DNA of 48,616 bases from Salinivirgaceae bacterium. Lineage in GTDB: Bacteria > Bacteroidota > Bacteroidia > Bacteroidales > SZUA-534. This document shows positions 26,625 through 36,495 of this stretch, piece after piece. Both the position numbers and the translations under genes were made by a program. The DNA lies in the NCBI GenBank assembly GCA_030620515.1, contig JAUXEM010000006.1, positions 1-48,616 of the forward strand, in the 5' to 3' direction. The notes under the pieces were generated by a model. It was not told the origin of the DNA. It saw nothing but the letters and a program-made list of their open reading frames with translations, and ran no database searches. The stretch's first letter is position 1. Each line of letters opens with the position of its first letter.

Positions 26625-27362
26625 TTATTCGCGATTGTATTTTCTAAAGAAGCTACTCCATTTCATTCTAATAACTCCACCAATTGCCTCGCCAAATATC
26701 CCTCCACTCATTTTCGAGTTACCTTCTTGTCTGTCTGTAAATATAATAGGCACTTCAACAATATTAAAACCGAATTTCCAAGCAGTAAACTTCATTTCAA
26801 TCTGGAAAGCGTATCCTTTAAACTTAATACGGTTAAAATCTATGGTTTCAAGCACCTTTTTCGAGTAGCATTTAAAGCCTGCTGTAGTATCTTTAATTTT
26901 CATTCCAGTAACAAAGCGAACGTAGGCTGAGGCATAATAACTCATTAAAACCCTACCCATTGGCCAATTAACCACATTGATTCCTGAAATGTATCGGGAT
27001 CCAATTGCCATATCAGCACCTCCGGTTGCACATGCCTCATAAAGGCGAATCAAATCGTCTGGATTATGCGAGAAATCGGCATCCATTTCAAATATATATG
27101 AATAATTATTCTCCAAAGCCCATCTAAAACCATCAATATAAGCAGTACCAAGCCCAAGCTTTCCTTCTCTTTCCAGAATGAAAATTCTTTCCTTAAATTC
27201 AGGTATCAGCTTTTTAACGATGGCAGCAGTTCCATCAGGGCTATTATCTTCCACAATTAAAACATTAAAATTGCCATTAAGCGACATTACTTTTCTAATT
27301 ATCGCTTCAATGTTGTCCTTCTCATTGTAGGTGGGTATAATTACAATTTTATCCTTATTCAT
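26625..27362 (-). CDS. Family 2 glycosyltransferase, polyprenol-phosphate mannose synthase-like
   Basis: Predicted GDP-mannose (or other sugar nucleotide):polyprenyl-phosphate transferase, 245 aa, without a C-terminal membrane anchor. Motifs: VIIPTYNEKDNIEAIIRKV, LIVEDNSPDGTA, the metal-binding DADFSHNP, and GSRYISGINVVNWPMGR, all characteristic of the DPM1-like branch. I chose the ATG at 27362 (MNKDKIVIIPTYNE), because the longer frame from 27425 adds 21 residues with no family match. It is 85 bp downstream of ilvC on the same strand. The acceptor and sugar cannot be read from sequence. Confidence 0.9.
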   Translation of the reverse strand: MNKDKIVIIPTYNEKDNIEAIIRKVMSLNGNFNVLIVEDNSPDGTAAIVKKLIPEFKERIFILEREGKLGLGTAYIDGFRWALENNYSYIFEMDADFSHNPDDLIRLYEACATGGADMAIGSRYISGINVVNWPMGRVLMSYYASAYVRFVTGMKIKDTTAGFKCYSKKVLETIDFNRIKFKGYAFQIEMKFTAWKFGFNIVEVPIIFTDRQEGNSKMSGGIFGEAIGGVIRMKWSSFFRKYNRE

Positions 27363-27447
27363 ATTATTATATGTAATGTTATGATGCGAAGATAAGAATT
27401 TATAAGAATTATTTGCAAAATACATACTATTTTCAAACCTACTTTAT

Positions 27448-28914
27448 TTATTCCATAGCTGTCATAGCTTCGCGCAGTTCTGCACCAATAAACTCAATTT
27501 CATGGTTACGAATAATGTCATTAACAGCAATTAATTGCTTATTATCTACCCCATTTGTTTTTCCATCCATGTAATTTTTTCCAATAACATCGCTATCAAT
27601 TTTAGCCATAAAGTTAGCCAATAAAGGCTTGCACGCATGGTTAAATAAATAACAGCCATACTCGGCAGTATCGGAAATTACGCGGTTCATTTCAAACAGT
27701 TTTTTACGGGCAATTGTGTTTGCAATTAATGGCACTTCGTGTAACGATTCGTAGTAAGCCGACTCTTCAATAATACCTGCCTCGGTCATTGTTTCAAAAG
27801 CAAGCTCAACGCCCGATTTCACAAAGGCAATCATAAGTACTCCATTATCAAAATACTCCTGTTCCGAAATTTCTACATTACCCGCAGGCGTTTTCTCAAA
27901 AACAGTTTCACCCGTTTCAGCTCTCCAAGTCAAAAGGTTTTTATCGTTGTTAGCCCAGTCCTCCATCATGGTTTTCGAGAATTTGCCACTCATAATTTCA
28001 TCCATATGCTTTTGGAACAATGGGCGCATTATTTTTTTCAACTCCTCAGCTAGTTTAAAAGCTTTAATTTTTGCAGGATTAGCTAAACGATCCATCATAT
28101 TAGTAATACCACCATGCTTTAAAGCCTCGGTAATAGTTTCCCAACCATATTGCACTAATTTAGATGCATAAGCTTTATCAATTCCCTTTTCAAGCATTTT
28201 GTTAAAGCTAAGAATTGAGCCTGTTTGCAATAAACCACATAAAATAGTTTGCTCGCCCATAAGGTCTGACTTAACCTCGGCAACAAACGACGATTTTAAC
28301 ACACCAGCACGGTGTCCACCAGTAGCTGCAGCGTAAGCTTTTACTTGTGCCCAACCATGATTTTGAGGGTCGTTTTCAGGGTGAACAGCAATTAATGTAG
28401 GAACACCAAAGCCACGTTTATACTCTTGGCGAACCTCTGTACCCGGTGATTTTGGGGCAACCATAATTACCGTAAGATCTTTGCGTATTTGCATACCCTC
28501 TTCAATAATATTAAAACCGTGCGAGTAAGAAAGTGTAGCACCCTGTTTCATAAGTGGCATAACTGCACCAATAACGCCAGAGTGTTGTTTATCGGGGGTA
28601 AGATTTATTACTAAGTCGGCAGTAGGTAACATCTCTTGGTAAGTACCAACTTTAAAATTATTTTTAACCGCATTTTTATACGATTGACGCTGTTCTTTAA
28701 TGGCAGCTTCACGTAGTGTATAAGCAATATCTAAACCCGAGTCGCGCATATTTAAACCTTGGTTTAAACCCTGTGCTCCACAGCCTACAATAACTATCTT
28801 TTTGCCTTCAAGTGCTTTAACACCATCAGCAAATTCAGATATAGACATGAATTCGCATTTTCCAAGCTGATTTAACTGCTCACGTAAGGGAAGTGAAGAA
28901 AAATAATTTGCCAT
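27448..28914 (-). CDS. ilvC: Ketol-acid reductoisomerase (class II)
   Basis: Isomerises and reduces acetolactate or acetohydroxybutyrate in valine/isoleucine synthesis, using NADPH and magnesium. It is 488 aa, the long (E. coli-type, class II) form with duplicated C-terminal helical domains. The Rossmann loop [17 protein letters not shown] lies near residue 44, followed by [14 protein letters not shown]; metal-binding segments include [13 protein letters not shown] and [10 protein letters not shown]. It is not in the ilvDBNA operon but on the opposite strand beyond an AraC-type gene. No leader peptide or terminator was seen in its 187-bp upstream gap. Confidence 0.95.
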   Translation of the reverse strand: MANYFSSLPLREQLNQLGKCEFMSISEFADGVKALEGKKIVIVGCGAQGLNQGLNMRDSGLDIAYTLREAAIKEQRQSYKNAVKNNFKVGTYQEMLPTADLVINLTPDKQHSGVIGAVMPLMKQGATLSYSHGFNIIEEGMQIRKDLTVIMVAPKSPGTEVRQEYKRGFGVPTLIAVHPENDPQNHGWAQVKAYAAATGGHRAGVLKSSFVAEVKSDLMGEQTILCGLLQTGSILSFNKMLEKGIDKAYASKLVQYGWETITEALKHGGITNMMDRLANPAKIKAFKLAEELKKIMRPLFQKHMDEIMSGKFSKTMMEDWANNDKNLLTWRAETGETVFEKTPAGNVEISEQEYFDNGVLMIAFVKSGVELAFETMTEAGIIEESAYYESLHEVPLIANTIARKKLFEMNRVISDTAEYGCYLFNHACKPLLANFMAKIDSDVIGKNYMDGKTNGVDNKQLIAVNDIIRNHEIEFIGAELREAMTAME

Positions 28915-29101
28915 TTTACAATATATATTAAATACTATTACTATATAAATGCATTATATCACAACTAAACAGATGCCATAACTACATGATACAAAGTAAT
29001 AACTATTACAAAAAGCAGCTTAGATAACAAAGCAGGTAATTTAGGTACTTTTCATGGATTGATTCCATATACAAATCTCATAATCGAAAAAGATAAAAAA
29101 T

Positions 29102-30016
29102 CTACTCCTTCATTTTTCTATACTGCAAAGGAGTAATTCCGCAAGCTTTTTTAAAGAATTTAGTAAAATAGCTTTGATCGCTAAAGTTCATATAATCAGC
29201 AATTTCAGTTACTGTCATTTCTGAATGAATAAGCAGACGCTTTGTTTCAATTATAACCTTATTTTGCAATAGTTTGCTCGAAGTTGTGCCGGTAACATGC
29301 TTTACCATTTGGGTTAAATGATTAGGAGTTATGGATAGCATGTTGGCGTACTCACTTATCGCTATGTTCTTTTGAAAATTCTCCTCAATTAGTTGCAGTA
29401 AATTTTTAACTAACAAATGCCCTCTTGTTTTTTGCAATCCAAATTCTAATGGATATAATTTATTACACGTTTGCAATAAAACATCAAGTAAAGCACGTAT
29501 TACCTCTTCCGATACATCATCTTCTAAATTTTCTTCATGACACCCTCTAGCAAACAATGCTTTTAAAAACTCAGCATCACTACTATCCGCTAATAAAAGA
29601 GGCGGATTATTCTGCTCAACCGAATAAAAAAACGGTAACTCCAACAGCTTGTTTTTATTTACTCTATTCAACAAATAAAACTCTTCTGTAAATAAAAACA
29701 GATACCCACCAATATCACTAGAAAGCTCTAATTTGTGTGCCTGGCCTGGCGACATAAAAAAAATACATGGTGGTTCAATTTTATATTTATTACTGTCAAT
29801 TATATGATAACCTGAACCTTGTGTTAAAAAAAGCACTTCGTAAAAATCATGCTTATGCGGATAAGATACCTCAAAATGTCGGTTAGCGTCGAACACTTCT
29901 ACCTGATAATTTTTTGATTTATTATCGACAGAACTAAACTCGCCTAAACTATATATTGGTATTTGTTTCGATTTATACAAGGTGTTAAAATTAAAAATAA
30001 TTATGCATCTAAACAT
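29102..30016 (-). CDS. AraC-family transcriptional regulator
   Basis: Predicted cytoplasmic regulator of 304 aa. The N-terminal half is a cupin-like ligand domain (SYPHKHDFYEVLFLTQGSGYHIID, ...CIFFMSPGQAHKLEL). The C-terminal ~100 residues are the double helix-turn-helix domain (ISEYANMLSITPNHLTQMVKHVTG, ...VTEIADYMNFSDQSYFTKFFKKACGITPLQYRK). It lies between ilvC (same strand) and the divergent ilv leader, so control of branched-chain genes is possible, but family members often act elsewhere. The first ~25 residues are hydrophobic and atypical; a later start is possible. Confidence 0.88.
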   Translation of the reverse strand: MFRCIIIFNFNTLYKSKQIPIYSLGEFSSVDNKSKNYQVEVFDANRHFEVSYPHKHDFYEVLFLTQGSGYHIIDSNKYKIEPPCIFFMSPGQAHKLELSSDIGGYLFLFTEEFYLLNRVNKNKLLELPFFYSVEQNNPPLLLADSSDAEFLKALFARGCHEENLEDDVSEEVIRALLDVLLQTCNKLYPLEFGLQKTRGHLLVKNLLQLIEENFQKNIAISEYANMLSITPNHLTQMVKHVTGTTSSKLLQNKVIIETKRLLIHSEMTVTEIADYMNFSDQSYFTKFFKKACGITPLQYRKMKE

Positions 30017-30201
30017 AAAAATAAGCTAAAAGCCCGAATTTATTGGGAAAAACTAATGCAATAAACTTGAACAAATAAAAATATTATAGTGTGGCAATTG
30101 GATTCAAAAAAGCTCACTTAAGTATTGGCATACTGTATTTTAAACATTCTTTTATGAAAGGGTTTTTGAATTGGGTGTTGTATTGATAAATTATTTAATC
30201 A

Positions 30202-30232
30202 TTTGTCATGTTAAAATTAATATCTAGGTTTG
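30202..30232 (+). promoter_or_regulatory. Promoter of the ilvDBNA operon
   Basis: TTTG (30202-30205), a 19-bp spacer and TAGGTTTG (30225-30232): both Bacteroidota elements match perfectly. The predicted start near 30239 gives a ~390-nt leader before ilvD. Confidence 0.75.
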
Positions 30233-30314
30233 TTGCATCAAAAACAAAAAACAATTGTTAGGTTTTTTAACCAAACAAGTTGTTTGTGTTACCACGTAGT
30301 ATATACTTAAGTAA

Positions 30315-30383
30315 ATGAAACATAGTATTAACATTTCTATTATTAATATTCTAGTCATTATTATCGACTCAGGAGGGTTATAG
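30315..30383 (+). CDS. Leader peptide 1 of the ilv attenuator
   Basis: ATG-to-TAG frame of 22 codons, with 8 Ile, 2 Leu and 1 Val (half of the peptide), including consecutive ILVIII at residues 12-17. It ends DSGGL. It lies about 20 bases before a terminator hairpin, and its Gly-Gly codons (GGAGGG, 30372-30377) are complementary to CCCTTC in that hairpin. This is the classical design of a branched-chain attenuator: scarce charged tRNA(Ile/Leu/Val) would stall the ribosome and free the antiterminator. Confidence 0.75.
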   Translation: MKHSINISIINILVIIIDSGGL

Positions 30384-30402
30384 CTATATGAAAAATATTG
30401 TG

Positions 30403-30434
30403 AGCCCTTCTGGAAACAGAGGGGCTTTTTTTTT
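30403..30434 (+). terminator. Attenuator terminator 1
   Basis: 10-bp stem AGCCCTTCTG (30403-30412) / CAGAGGGGCT (30417-30426) with a GAAA loop and one G-T wobble, followed by T's to 30434. The upstream GGAGGG at 30372-30377 can pair with CCCTTC (30405-30410), forming a competing antiterminator. Confidence 0.85.
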
Positions 30435-30464
30435 GAATAAACTAAACATATAAAGATTCCATTT

Positions 30465-30536
30465 ATGCTAAAGCATGTCATTATTATCATTTCTATTAAT
30501 ATAGTCATTATCGATTATGAGGCAAAAGAGCTATAG
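30465..30536 (+). CDS. Leader peptide 2 of the ilv attenuator
   Basis: Second ATG-to-TAG frame of 23 codons, with 8 Ile, 2 Val and 2 Leu, including VIIII at residues 5-9 and IVII at 13-16. Its DNA is visibly related to leader 1 (shared CATTTCTATTAAT and TAGTCATTAT words), indicating tandem duplication of the module. It ends at TAG 30534-30536, with AAGAGC (30526-30531) just before the stop, complementary to GCTCTT in the next hairpin. Confidence 0.75.
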   Translation: MLKHVIIIISINIVIIDYEAKEL

Positions 30537-30552
30537 ATAAATAAAAATGTTT

Positions 30553-30590
30553 ATAAGGCTCTTCAGAAAACGAAGAGCCTTATTTATTAA
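30553..30590 (+). terminator. Attenuator terminator 2
   Basis: 12-bp perfect stem ATAAGGCTCTTC (30553-30564) / GAAGAGCCTTAT (30572-30583) with a 7-base loop, followed by an interrupted T-rich tail (TTTATT), weaker than in terminator 1. The 5' arm can pair instead with AAGAGC at 30526-30531. It ends about 40 bp before ilvD. Confidence 0.75.
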
Positions 30591-30627
30591 TAAAAAATTC
30601 ACTAATCAATAATCAACGAATTAAATA

Positions 30628-32463
30628 ATGAACTACAAAATACCATTACGAAGTAACACTACAAAACTAGGCGCAAAAATGGCTGGTGCCCGTGCCTTAT
30701 GGCGTGCCAATGGAATGAAAGAAGAACAATTTAAAGCTCCGGTTATAGCCGTTGTTAATTCGTTTACCCAATTTGTACCAGGGCATGTTCACTTGAAAGA
30801 TATAGGACAAGAGGTAAAAAAGATTATTGAAGCGGAAGGCTGTTTTGCTCCTGAATTTAATACTATAGCCATTGATGATGGAATAGCAATGGGACACGAT
30901 GGTATGTTATACTCACTGCCATCGCGCGAAATAATTGCCGATAGTGTTGAGTATATGTGCAATGCACACAAAGCCGATGCTATGATATGTATTAGCAACT
31001 GCGATAAAATTACCCCAGGCATGCTTATGGCTGCAATGAGACTTAACATACCTGCCATATTCGTATCTGGTGGCCCAATGGAGGCTGGTATTTTTAATGG
31101 CAAAAAGTACGATTTGGTTGATGCTATAGTATTAGGAGCCGACGAAAATACTTCAGCAGAGCTTTTAAAAGGCGTTGAAGAAAACGCTTGCCCTACTTGT
31201 GGTTCATGTTCTGGTATGTTTACAGCAAACTCTATGAACTGCCTAAATGAGGCACTTGGATTAGCATTACCAGGGAATGGAACAGTTGTAGCAACACATA
31301 GCGAACGTACTAAACTTTTTGAGCAAGCAGCAAATCAAATTGTAAAAAATACTTATGCTTATTATAAAAATGGTAATACTTCATTTTTACCAAGAAACAT
31401 AGCCACCAAAGCAGCATTCCAAAACTCAATGAGTTTAGATATTGCCATGGGCGGCTCAACAAATACGGTTCTTCATTTATTGGCAATAGCTCACGAAGCT
31501 GAGGTTGATTTTACCATGAAAGAAATGGATGAGCTTTCACGTATAGTACCATGTTTGTGTAAAGTGTCGCCAAATGGAAGCTATCACATTGAAGATGTAA
31601 ACCGTGCTGGTGGTATAATTGGGATATTAAGCGAATTAAATAATGCTGGATTACTTGATACATCAGTTTCAAGAGCAGATGGAAATACCTTGCAACAAGC
31701 TATAGAGAAATATGATTTATTGCTAGACTCACATACCCAACAGGCTACCGCTGTTTACTCAGCGGCACCTGCTCAAAACGGACTAAACCTAACAATGGGA
31801 TCACAAAAAGCCCGATTTAAAACATTAGACCTAAACCGCGCAAAAGGATGCATACGTAACAACGAAAATGCCTATTCAAAAGATGGTGGTTTAGCTGTAC
31901 TATTTGGAAATTTAGCCAAAAACGGATGCATTGTTAAAACAGCAGGTGTTGATGAGTCAATATGGAAATTCTCAGGCCCTGCTAAAGTTTTTGATTCGCA
32001 AGATGGCTCAGTAAAAGCAATACTAGATGGCACTGTTAAAGCTGGCGATGTAGTGGTTATTCGTTACGAAGGTCCAAAAGGAGGACCGGGAATGCAAGAA
32101 ATGCTTTACCCAACATCGTACCTAAAAACAAGGGGCTTAGGAAAAGCTTGTGCATTAATAACCGACGGACGTTTTTCGGGTGGAACATCTGGCTTATCAA
32201 TTGGTCATGCATCGCCCGAAGCAGCAGCCAAAGGAACCATTGCTCTAGTTAAAGATGGAGATACCATTGAGATAGATATACCAAATCGTAAAATGGAATT
32301 GCTTGTGAGCGAAACGGAATTAGCTGTTCGTAGAGCAAACGAAGACGCAAAAGGCAAAGAAGGATATAAGCCAAATAGAGTGCGAGTAGTTTCGAAAGCT
32401 TTAAAGCAGTATGCTCATTTTGTTAGCTCAGCAGACAAAGGAGCTGTAAGAGAAATTGAATAA
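30628..32463 (+). CDS. ilvD: Dihydroxy-acid dehydratase
   Basis: Iron-sulfur dehydratase giving the 2-keto acids of valine and isoleucine. It is 611 aa, the normal size for the long form. Visible motifs: [18 protein letters not shown]-like start (here [17 protein letters not shown]), [13 protein letters not shown] with a cluster cysteine, [17 protein letters not shown] with further cysteines, GSTNTVLHL and [16 protein letters not shown] near the C-terminus. First structural gene of ilvD-ilvB-ilvN-ilvA, reached only by reading through two leader terminators. Confidence 0.96.
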   Translation: MNYKIPLRSNTTKLGAKMAGARALWRANGMKEEQFKAPVIAVVNSFTQFVPGHVHLKDIGQEVKKIIEAEGCFAPEFNTIAIDDGIAMGHDGMLYSLPSREIIADSVEYMCNAHKADAMICISNCDKITPGMLMAAMRLNIPAIFVSGGPMEAGIFNGKKYDLVDAIVLGADENTSAELLKGVEENACPTCGSCSGMFTANSMNCLNEALGLALPGNGTVVATHSERTKLFEQAANQIVKNTYAYYKNGNTSFLPRNIATKAAFQNSMSLDIAMGGSTNTVLHLLAIAHEAEVDFTMKEMDELSRIVPCLCKVSPNGSYHIEDVNRAGGIIGILSELNNAGLLDTSVSRADGNTLQQAIEKYDLLLDSHTQQATAVYSAAPAQNGLNLTMGSQKARFKTLDLNRAKGCIRNNENAYSKDGGLAVLFGNLAKNGCIVKTAGVDESIWKFSGPAKVFDSQDGSVKAILDGTVKAGDVVVIRYEGPKGGPGMQEMLYPTSYLKTRGLGKACALITDGRFSGGTSGLSIGHASPEAAAKGTIALVKDGDTIEIDIPNRKMELLVSETELAVRRANEDAKGKEGYKPNRVRVVSKALKQYAHFVSSADKGAVREIE

Positions 32464-32697
32464 ATTATGAAATCACAAAATTCAAATGACAATTAACAAA
32501 TTTCAAACCTGCTTAAGCGTAATCCTGAAACAACTAGAGAAGCATTTGCCAAATATTTGTTTTCTGATATTCAGACCATTATGGATCTTTTTTGAATTTT
32601 GTTTTTTGAATTCTTTTACAAAAACTAAATAGGACAAAACAAATATTATTAGGAAAAATAACTCCTTCATCAAAAAAATAAATAAAAACCTATTCTT

Positions 32698-34443
32698 ATG
32701 GAAACGCTTACCATCGAAAAAGAAAAAACTACTGAGAAGAAAATACAAAGTATGACAGGCTCCGATGCCTTGTTACAATCGCTAATAACCGAAGGCGTTT
32801 CAACAGTTTTTGGATATCCTGGTGGAGCAATTATGCCTTTGTACGACAAGTTATTAGATTATAAAAAAGAGATATCACACATTCTTACTCGCCATGAACA
32901 AGGTGCAATACATGCCGCACAGGGTTTTGCCAGAGCTACAGGAAAACCAGGAATTTGCTTTGCAACATCAGGTCCTGGAGCAACAAATTTAGTGACAGGT
33001 ATTGCCGATGCTTACATGGATTCTACCCCATTGGTTTGTATCACTGGTCAAGTATTTTCTCATTTATTGGGAACCGATGGCTTTCAGGAAACAGATGTGG
33101 TTGGTGTAACAATGCCCATAACAAAATGGAATTTTCAGGTAACAAAAGCCGAAGAAATTCCAGAAGCTATTGCCAAAGCATTTTATATTGCTTGTTCGGG
33201 CCGTCCGGGCCCGGTAGTTATTGATATAACTAAAGATGCTATGATGAATACATTTGATTATAGCTATGAAAAATGCTCTTATATTCGCAGTTATATTCCT
33301 GAACCACGTGTAAAAACCCCACAGATTGAGGCCGCTGCAAAACTTATAAATGAAGCTAAAAAACCTTTAGCAGTTATTGGACAAGGTGTAATTCTTGGTA
33401 ATGCTGAAAAAGAGTTGCTCGCTTTTGTAAACAAGTCAGGTATTCCAATAGCGTCTACTTTACTTGGCCTGTCTTCTATTCCTAACAATCATCCACAATT
33501 TACAGGAAGAGTAGGTATGCACGGCAATATTGGTCCTAATATAAAAACGAACGAATGCGATTTGTTAATTGGTATTGGAATGCGTTTTGATGATCGTGTA
33601 ACCGGCGTTGTTAGTAAATATGCTCCGCAAGCCAAGAAAATTCATTTCGAGATTGATAAGGCTGAAATAAATAAGATTATTAAAGTTGATGCTCCCGTTT
33701 TGGGAAATGTGAAAGAAACATTAGCTCAAATTCTAGATTTCATTCAACCCGATCAATATCCTGAATGGTTAGCTGAATTTGAAGCTTGCAGTAAGGAAGA
33801 GTACAATAGAGTTGCTAAAGAGGAAGTGCATCCTAGCGATGGTAAAATTAACATGGGAGAGGTTATTGAAGTACTTAATCAGCAATCGAAAGGAGATGCA
33901 ATTATAGCTACTGATGTGGGACAACATCAAATGTTCTCTATGCTTTATTGCAAATTTAAAGACACAAGAGCCTGGATAACATCAGGTGGTTTAGGTACCA
34001 TGGGCTTTGGTTTACCTGCCGCAATGGGAGCTCAGTTTGGTTGTCCTGATAAGAAAGTTATCTCTATTTCGGGCGATGGTGGCTTTCAAATGACCATGCA
34101 GGAATTAGGAACCATTGCCTACAATAAACTGCCTTTGAAAATGATTGTATTAAACAATAACTTTCTAGGAATGGTTCGTCAATGGCAAGAATTGTTTTTC
34201 GATGAACGCTACTCAAACACACCAATTAGTAGTCCTGATTTTGTGGCTTTAGCTGCTTCGTACAAAATTAAAGGTGAAACAGTAAATGATCGTTCAACTT
34301 TGAAAGATGCTATGGAGCGAATGTGGCGCTCTGAAGGAGCATATATTCTTGAAATTAAGGTAGCTGCCAAAGGTAATGTTTTCCCAATGGTACCTGCAGG
34401 AGCATCGGTTAGTGATGTAATTTATGGCGATGAGCATAAATAA
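32698..34443 (+). CDS. ilvB: Acetolactate synthase large subunit
   Basis: Thiamine-diphosphate enzyme condensing pyruvate with pyruvate or 2-ketobutyrate. It is 581 aa. The N-terminal domain has VFGYPGGAIMPLYD and the catalytic glutamate in RHEQGAIHAAQG; the central FAD/regulatory domain follows; the C-terminal ThDP motif is SGDGGFQMTMQELGT...NNNFLGMVRQWQ. It starts 234 bp after ilvD and is followed by its small subunit after 31 bp. The 234-bp gap has no gene. Confidence 0.95.
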   Translation: METLTIEKEKTTEKKIQSMTGSDALLQSLITEGVSTVFGYPGGAIMPLYDKLLDYKKEISHILTRHEQGAIHAAQGFARATGKPGICFATSGPGATNLVTGIADAYMDSTPLVCITGQVFSHLLGTDGFQETDVVGVTMPITKWNFQVTKAEEIPEAIAKAFYIACSGRPGPVVIDITKDAMMNTFDYSYEKCSYIRSYIPEPRVKTPQIEAAAKLINEAKKPLAVIGQGVILGNAEKELLAFVNKSGIPIASTLLGLSSIPNNHPQFTGRVGMHGNIGPNIKTNECDLLIGIGMRFDDRVTGVVSKYAPQAKKIHFEIDKAEINKIIKVDAPVLGNVKETLAQILDFIQPDQYPEWLAEFEACSKEEYNRVAKEEVHPSDGKINMGEVIEVLNQQSKGDAIIATDVGQHQMFSMLYCKFKDTRAWITSGGLGTMGFGLPAAMGAQFGCPDKKVISISGDGGFQMTMQELGTIAYNKLPLKMIVLNNNFLGMVRQWQELFFDERYSNTPISSPDFVALAASYKIKGETVNDRSTLKDAMERMWRSEGAYILEIKVAAKGNVFPMVPAGASVSDVIYGDEHK

Positions 34444-34474
34444 AGATTAAGTAATAATATTAAAAATATAAATC

Positions 34475-35023
34475 ATGAATCAAGAATTCACATTAACAAT
34501 ATTTTCGGAAAATAGCATTGGATTACTTAATCGAATCACAATTATATTCACAAGAAGAAAACTAAACATTGAGAGTCTGACGGTTTCAGAATCAGCAATT
34601 AAAGGTGTTTTTAAGTTTACTATTGTGGTTAACTGTGAAGAACACAACGTTAAAAACTTGGTTAAGCAAATTGAAAAACAGATTGATGTTATTCGTGCCT
34701 TTTACCTTTCGTCGGATGAAATATTACATCAAGAAATTGCCATGTATAAAATTAAAACATCATCGCTACTTGAATCTAATTTAGTTGAAGGTATTATTCG
34801 CCGTTACAATGCTCGTATTCTAGAGCTTACTAAAGAGTATACTGTAATAGAAAAAACAGGTCATAAGGCCGAGACTCAAGAATTATTTGAGCAACTAAAG
34901 CCATATGGTGTATTACAGTTTGTTCGTTCAGGCCGAGTGGCTATTACACGTTTAAAGAAAGAACATTTAAGTAGTTATTTGGAGAATTTAGAAAAAGAAC
35001 ATCGCCAACCTGTAGAAGCGTAA
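34475..35023 (+). CDS. ilvN: Acetolactate synthase small (regulatory) subunit
   Basis: ACT-domain subunit that confers valine feedback control on acetolactate synthase. It is 182 aa. The ACT fold is seen in TLTIFSENSIGLLNRITIIFTRRKLNIESLTVS (residues 4-36), with the usual second half and a C-terminal domain ending in a charged tail (GVLQFVRSGRVAITRLKK). It lies directly after ilvB, as expected for the holoenzyme pair. Confidence 0.93.
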   Translation: MNQEFTLTIFSENSIGLLNRITIIFTRRKLNIESLTVSESAIKGVFKFTIVVNCEEHNVKNLVKQIEKQIDVIRAFYLSSDEILHQEIAMYKIKTSSLLESNLVEGIIRRYNARILELTKEYTVIEKTGHKAETQELFEQLKPYGVLQFVRSGRVAITRLKKEHLSSYLENLEKEHRQPVEA

Positions 35024-35061
35024 TTTTCTTTATGAGAAACAAATTTTTTATAGATTTAAAT

Positions 35062-35117
35062 TCACCCCCAAGTGTTTCGCCTTGCTCAAGTTTGCCATTG
35101 AGTTTGGGGTACTTTTG
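35062..35117 (+). promoter_or_regulatory. Hairpin and possible internal promoter before ilvA
   Basis: ACCCCCAA near 35063 and TTTGGGGT ending at 35110 can close an imperfect hairpin. TACTTTTG at 35110-35117 is an exact TAnnTTTG match, with TTTG at 35091-35094 only 15 bp upstream (short spacing). Either could let ilvA be expressed separately from ilvDBN. Confidence 0.35.
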
Positions 35118-35194
35118 CTTTTCAAAGTAAAGATAAATAAAGCATTTTGCTACGAATAAATAAGAATAACTAGCACGCATTCAATAAATAAACT

Positions 35195-36466
35195 ATGCCA
35201 GAAATATTAAAAGAGACTGTTTGGTATCCAAGTCTCGAAGAAATAAATAAAGCTCACACAAGTCTTGCAACTATAATAGAACCTACTCCGCTTGTAAAAA
35301 GTATATCATTATCGGAACAGTATGGTGCTAATATTTTTTTAAAACGCGAAGATTTGCAACTAGTTCGTTCCTATAAAATAAGAGGGGCTTATAATAAAAT
35401 TTCTTCCTTATCGGGAGAGGTCCTGAAAAAAGGAATTGTATGTGCCAGTGCCGGAAATCATGCACAAGGAGTAGCCTTTTCTGCGGCGCACATAAAAACC
35501 AAGGCTATTATTTTCATGCCTGAAACTACGCCAAAACAAAAGGTAAGGCAGGTGCGTATGTTTGGTAAAGAATATGTTGAGGTTATTTTAATTGGCGATA
35601 CCTTTGACCATGCTTACGATGCTGCTTTAGAAAAATCGAAGAATGAAGGCATGGCTTTTATTCACCCTTTTGATGATGAGAAAATAATTGAAGGACAAGC
35701 CACTGTTGGTTACGAAATTTTACAACAAGCAAAATGCCAATTCGACTGTTTAATTATGCCCATAGGTGGGGGTGGCTTGGCAGCTGGGGTTGGAAGCTAT
35801 TTTAAAACTATTAGTCCAAATACAAAGCTTCTTGGCGTTGAGCCAGAAGGGGCTCCTGCCATGAAAGAATCGATAGCAAAAGGACAATTGGTTAAGCTCG
35901 GCAAAATGGAAACTTTTGTAGATGGTGCGGCTGTAAAGCAAGTTGGAAAACTAACTTTCAATATCTGCAAAGAATTTATTGATGAAATAAGATTGGTTCC
36001 AGAAGGATTAATTTGTACTACCATATTAAAACGCTACAACGAAGATGCTATGGTGGTTGAACCAGCAGGTGCAATGAGTATTGCAGCCCTTGAGCTAATG
36101 AAGGATGAAATAAAAGGCAAAAATATTTGCTGTATTGTAAGCGGTAGCAATAACGACATTACACGTACCGAGGAGATTAAAGAGCGTTCGTTAATTTACG
36201 AAGGGTTAAAACATTATTTTATAGTACGTTTTCCGCAGCGTGCTGGTGCATTAGGCGAGTTTGTAAATAATATATTACAACCTGGTGACGACATTACTCT
36301 TTTTGAATACTCTAAAAAACACAATCGCGAAAAAGGACCGGCTTTAATTGGTATTGAGTTGAGTAATAAAAATAATTTTAACCAGCTAATTCGGAATCTA
36401 GAAGAAAGAGGTTTTGAATATGAATATATTAATAATAAACCAAATTTGTTTCAGTATTTAGTGTAA
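35195..36466 (+). CDS. ilvA: Threonine deaminase (threonine ammonia-lyase, biosynthetic)
   Basis: PLP enzyme producing 2-ketobutyrate for isoleucine synthesis. It is 423 aa. The PLP lysine is in VRSYKIRGAYNK (K61), the phosphate loop is MPIGGGGLAAGVGSY, and SAGNHAQGVAF is present. The C-terminal ~80 residues (YFIVRFPQRAGALGEFVNNILQPGDDITLFEY) form a single ACT-like regulatory half, as in other ~420-aa IlvA proteins, shorter than the E. coli form. Last gene of the ilv cluster, after a 171-bp gap with its own promoter-like box. Confidence 0.94.
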   Translation: MPEILKETVWYPSLEEINKAHTSLATIIEPTPLVKSISLSEQYGANIFLKREDLQLVRSYKIRGAYNKISSLSGEVLKKGIVCASAGNHAQGVAFSAAHIKTKAIIFMPETTPKQKVRQVRMFGKEYVEVILIGDTFDHAYDAALEKSKNEGMAFIHPFDDEKIIEGQATVGYEILQQAKCQFDCLIMPIGGGGLAAGVGSYFKTISPNTKLLGVEPEGAPAMKESIAKGQLVKLGKMETFVDGAAVKQVGKLTFNICKEFIDEIRLVPEGLICTTILKRYNEDAMVVEPAGAMSIAALELMKDEIKGKNICCIVSGSNNDITRTEEIKERSLIYEGLKHYFIVRFPQRAGALGEFVNNILQPGDDITLFEYSKKHNREKGPALIGIELSNKNNFNQLIRNLEERGFEYEYINNKPNLFQYLV

Positions 36467-36495
36467 GCTTCTTTAGTAATACCGATTATCATTCA

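Noticed and set aside
27363-27425. Longer form of the glycosyltransferase
   Set aside because: The extra residues have no family match; the conserved VIIPTYNE motif sits right after the ATG at 27362.
30224-30508. A 94-codon open frame on the minus strand in the ilv leader
   Set aside because: It is antisense to the duplicated Ile-rich leaders and terminators, which explain the sequence better; its composition is not protein-like.
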